Shown: in pieces, positions 34,372 through 36,535 of the stretch
Numbering within the stretch: position 1 is the first letter of the stretch
How the letters are laid out: each line of letters starts with the position of its first letter
DNA from: Bordetella parapertussis
GTDB lineage: Bacteria; Pseudomonadota; Gammaproteobacteria; Burkholderiales; SG8-39
Direction: 5' to 3'
Assembly (NCBI GenBank): GCA_945885335.1
Contig: CAMCYY010000003.1
Coordinates: forward strand, 1 to 36,535
DNA: 36,535 nucleotides
The notes under the pieces: model-generated
What the model saw: the letters and a program-made list of their open reading frames with translations, nothing else
What the model was told of the DNA's origin: nothing
The model's database searches: none
Program-made: the position numbers and the translations under genes

Positions 34372-34537
34372 GAGTGTGCTCTCCCAATATTGTTAGCAAG
34401 GGCGCGCACGTGTGATTGCGCGCGGAATTAAGTAAAACTACGCATGGCCTACAGTGGCAGAATATTCGCATATTTTGCCGTTCGGTAACAAGTCTTTGTG
34501 CCGGGTATTTACCAATATTTCAATGTGTTAAGCTAAT

Positions 34538-34554
34538 GTCATAAGAATTATGAC
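34538..34554. promoter_or_regulatory. Operator-like perfect inverted repeat upstream of the peptide gene
   Basis: GTCATAA and TTATGAC form 7-bp arms separated by GAA. Another ATGTCATG half-site lies directly beside it (34556-34563). The site lies 167 nt upstream of the peptide start and 65 nt past the HupE-type gene stop, in AT-rich DNA. It looks like a dimeric regulator site; the regulator is unknown. Confidence 0.5.
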
Positions 34555-34618
34555 CATGTCATGAGGAGCCGCTGGTGTGGGGCCATTTCCGGCCGGATGC
34601 CTGAAAAGGGAGCAGCAC

Positions 34619-35764
34619 CTAGCGACCAGTCAGGATGCTCAGGCCGAACACGCGCTCCAGCATCCAGACCAGCGCAATCAGCGCAATCAGCAGTGAGCCG
34701 CCAGTCATGATGCCGCGGCGGTAGAAATTCGTGCTGCGCAGTGCGTAGGCCAGCGGCAGGAAGGCCGCAACGATGGCCAGCTGCCCGGCCTCGACGCCGA
34801 GGTTGAATCCCACCAGCGCCAGCAGCAGCGCATCGCGCGGCAGGCCGAGGTCAGCCAGCACGCTGGCAAAGCCGAAGCCGTGGACCAGCCCGAACAGGAA
34901 GGCCATCATCCAGCGTTTCTCGGCGATCACCGGGCGCACATTGTTCAACGCGGCAAGCACGACCGAAAGGGCGATTGTCGATTCGACCAGGCGCGAGGGC
35001 AGCGAGATCACTTCCAGCGCGGCCAGTGACAGGGTGATGGAGTGCGCCACGGTGAACGAGGTCACCACTTTCAGCACATCCCAGAACACCGGGGTGAAGC
35101 GTGGCGAGGCCTGCCACTGTCCGTGGCGCGATGCCACCAGCACCGCCGGCAGCAGCAGTGACAGCAGGAACAGGATGTGGTCAAAGCCGATCCAGATGTG
35201 CCACACGCCTTCACGGCCGAAGTCGATGAACTGCTCGAGCAGGGTGCGCGTGCGCAGCTCGAATTTCTGTTCGCCACGGTCGGCGGAAAAAACACCGGTG
35301 AGCGTCCCGCTGGCGGAGTCAAGTTTCAGCAGACCCTTGTGCTGGGTGTCGAAATCAAAGAACAGGCTGTAGCGGATATCCAGCGCATCCGCGGCGCGCA
35401 CACATTCGCCTTCGAATCGGAGCACGGCATAGGCGCCGTCGGAGTGGTCATCGACCAGCTGTGTGGTGGCGCGCAACGGGCAGTCCTCTGTGCCGGTTTG
35501 AACCTTCAGTCTTGCCAGCGCATAGGAGGCGATGTCAGCGTGCTTCGCCCTGAGTTCGCCCCAGGTGATTTCGCCATTGCCGTCAGCATCCAGGCCGATG
35601 GCGTACTCGAGGTCGCGCAGCGCGATGTCCCATTGGCCGGTGACTTGTCTTGCTTCGACCTTCAGGCTCAGGTAACTGTCGCTGGGCTTGTGTGCCAACG
35701 CCGGCGATGGCGGCAGCAACAGCGTCAGCAGCAGGGTGCCGAAAATCAACCGGATATTCTTCAT
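34619..35764 (-). CDS. HupE/UreJ family membrane protein with EF-hand loop
   Basis: The 381-aa protein has a signal peptide cut near ALA/HKPSD. A periplasmic domain follows, with a canonical EF-hand loop (residues 59-70: Asp59, Asp61, Asn63, Gly64, Ile66, Glu70) that likely binds calcium. Then come about six or seven helices carrying the family histidines: WHIWIGFDHILFL, FTVAHSITLSLA and FGLVHGFGFA. HupE/UreJ relatives are linked to nickel or cobalt uptake, but this subgroup (HupE_UreJ_2) has no fixed role. ATG 35764 overlaps the upstream stop by 4 nt (ATGA), so it is coupled to the helical-repeat protein gene. Confidence 0.88.
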   Translation of the reverse strand: MKNIRLIFGTLLLTLLLPPSPALAHKPSDSYLSLKVEARQVTGQWDIALRDLEYAIGLDADGNGEITWGELRAKHADIASYALARLKVQTGTEDCPLRATTQLVDDHSDGAYAVLRFEGECVRAADALDIRYSLFFDFDTQHKGLLKLDSASGTLTGVFSADRGEQKFELRTRTLLEQFIDFGREGVWHIWIGFDHILFLLSLLLPAVLVASRHGQWQASPRFTPVFWDVLKVVTSFTVAHSITLSLAALEVISLPSRLVESTIALSVVLAALNNVRPVIAEKRWMMAFLFGLVHGFGFASVLADLGLPRDALLLALVGFNLGVEAGQLAIVAAFLPLAYALRSTNFYRRGIMTGGSLLIALIALVWMLERVFGLSILTGR

Positions 35765-36534
35765 TTTGCGATCTTTCGCACGGCTTCGGCCAGCGCTCGA
35801 TAACGTGGGTCTTCGTAGCCGGTGCTGTCCATCCATGCAAGAGCAGCCTCTGCCACCCTACGGTCCTTTGCAGCCAGCGCCACTTCCATCAGGAGGCGCG
35901 CATCGCGCGGCTCGCGTTGCACCGCCCAGCCTTCGATGGCCAGCCTGGCCGCCCTGGCCGGGTCGTTATGCAATATCAACCGATGGTGCGCCTCTTCCTG
36001 CAGATGCAGGCGGTCGCCGCGCAGTGCCGCAGCGGCAAAGCGGTCATCAAGGGCGCGGATGTAGCGCGCCGCATCCGGTGACTTCAGCACGTGGGCTGCC
36101 AGCGCCAGGCGCAGCAGCAGCACATCAGAGCTTTCCCAGTTGCGCAGCAGCGTGATCACCTCTGAAGGGCGACTCTCGTCAAGCAGCAGGTCGGCATAGG
36201 CCGCGAGCACGAAGCCGTCAGTCAGACCGGTGGCGATCGCTTCCTTGAAATGGCGTTCGGTGCGCAACTTGTCGCCCGAACGCAGTGCCATTTCAGCCAG
36301 TCGCGTCAACACCCATTGCTGGTATTCGGTATTGCGTGGGGGGGTTCTCTCCAGCGCAGCAGACAGTGCGGCATAAGCCTGCCTCGATTTGCCGTTGATA
36401 CTGTCGATGACCGCGAAGCAGGCCGCCGATGCGAGCGGCGTTGCCTTCGGCGCCAGGCGCTCGCAAGCGGTGCGTGCGCCGGCATAGTCGGCCTGGACCA
36501 GATGCAGGGCGAATTGCCAGGAGATGGCTTCGGT
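35761..36534 (-). CDS. Helical-repeat (TPR-like) protein, N-terminus outside the window
   Basis: The frame is open to the window edge, so at least 257 C-terminal residues are seen and the start is missing. The protein is made of paired amphipathic helices (for example RTERHFKEAIATGL and HRLILHNDPARAARLAIEGW) in the TPR style, which usually serve as protein-binding scaffolds. GTG at 36312 is only an internal codon. It is coupled by a 4-nt overlap to the HupE/UreJ-type gene, so the two products probably work together. No known name can be given. Confidence 0.75.
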   Translation of the reverse strand, partial: TEAISWQFALHLVQADYAGARTACERLAPKATPLASAACFAVIDSINGKSRQAYAALSAALERTPPRNTEYQQWVLTRLAEMALRSGDKLRTERHFKEAIATGLTDGFVLAAYADLLLDESRPSEVITLLRNWESSDVLLLRLALAAHVLKSPDAARYIRALDDRFAAAALRGDRLHLQEEAHHRLILHNDPARAARLAIEGWAVQREPRDARLLMEVALAAKDRRVAEAALAWMDSTGYEDPRYRALAEAVRKIAK

Positions 36535-36535
36535 G

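Overview
This is a GC-rich chromosomal window of housekeeping genes. The gene order points to a betaproteobacterium, probably of the Nitrosomonadales/Rhodocyclales type: purM divergent from an AI-2E permease, then hda, a HAD-IB hydrolase, pcnB, folK, a deoxynucleoside kinase and panB-panC-panD; and metG divergent from apbC, a dCTP deaminase and an AdiA-type decarboxylase. The genus cannot be told from sequence alone. No rRNA, complete tRNA, CRISPR array or intact insertion sequence was seen.

Layout. 1-760: the end of a GGDEF protein, a small unknown gene and a bidirectional terminator. 772-8389 (minus): a long co-directional run, read from the permease through hda, HAD, pcnB, folK, a shortened DUF486 membrane protein, a deoxynucleoside kinase and panB/panC/panD. 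This run couples DnaA control, RNA polyadenylation, folate synthesis and pantothenate synthesis. 8492-9541: purM. 9568-10419: a RIO kinase that seems to use a non-canonical start. 10759-11650: a small lipoprotein gene followed by a decayed tandem duplication that carries the 3' ends of both the lipoprotein gene and the neighbouring EamA exporter gene. 11714-13980: EamA exporter, TrhO tRNA hydroxylase and a small unknown gene. 14321-17821: dnaE. 17924-21067 (minus): a SulP transporter, two tandem paralogous four-helix membrane proteins and acylphosphatase. 21216-29035: metG, then apbC with a double-length dCTP deaminase, then a decayed stretch holding an aceK remnant and a membrane protein gene broken by a stop codon, then the decarboxylase behind a strong promoter and a leader of about 300 nt.

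29146-34371 (minus) is the most interesting part. It holds a complete dedicated export system: TolC-type outer-membrane protein, HlyD-type adaptor and an ABC exporter with an intact C39 peptidase triad. A 77-residue double-glycine-leader peptide gene lies immediately upstream and is separated from the export genes by a terminator. The predicted mature peptide is rich in Gly, Ser and His, has a basic start and ends in a two-cysteine module. No immunity or modification gene is visible. A perfect inverted repeat lies upstream of the peptide gene.

34619-36535 (minus): a HupE/UreJ-type membrane protein with an EF-hand, translationally coupled to a helical-repeat protein that runs off the window. 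An AT-rich intergenic motif recurs at three places (about 13.6, 17.9 and 29.1 kb), twice as inverted pairs between convergent genes.
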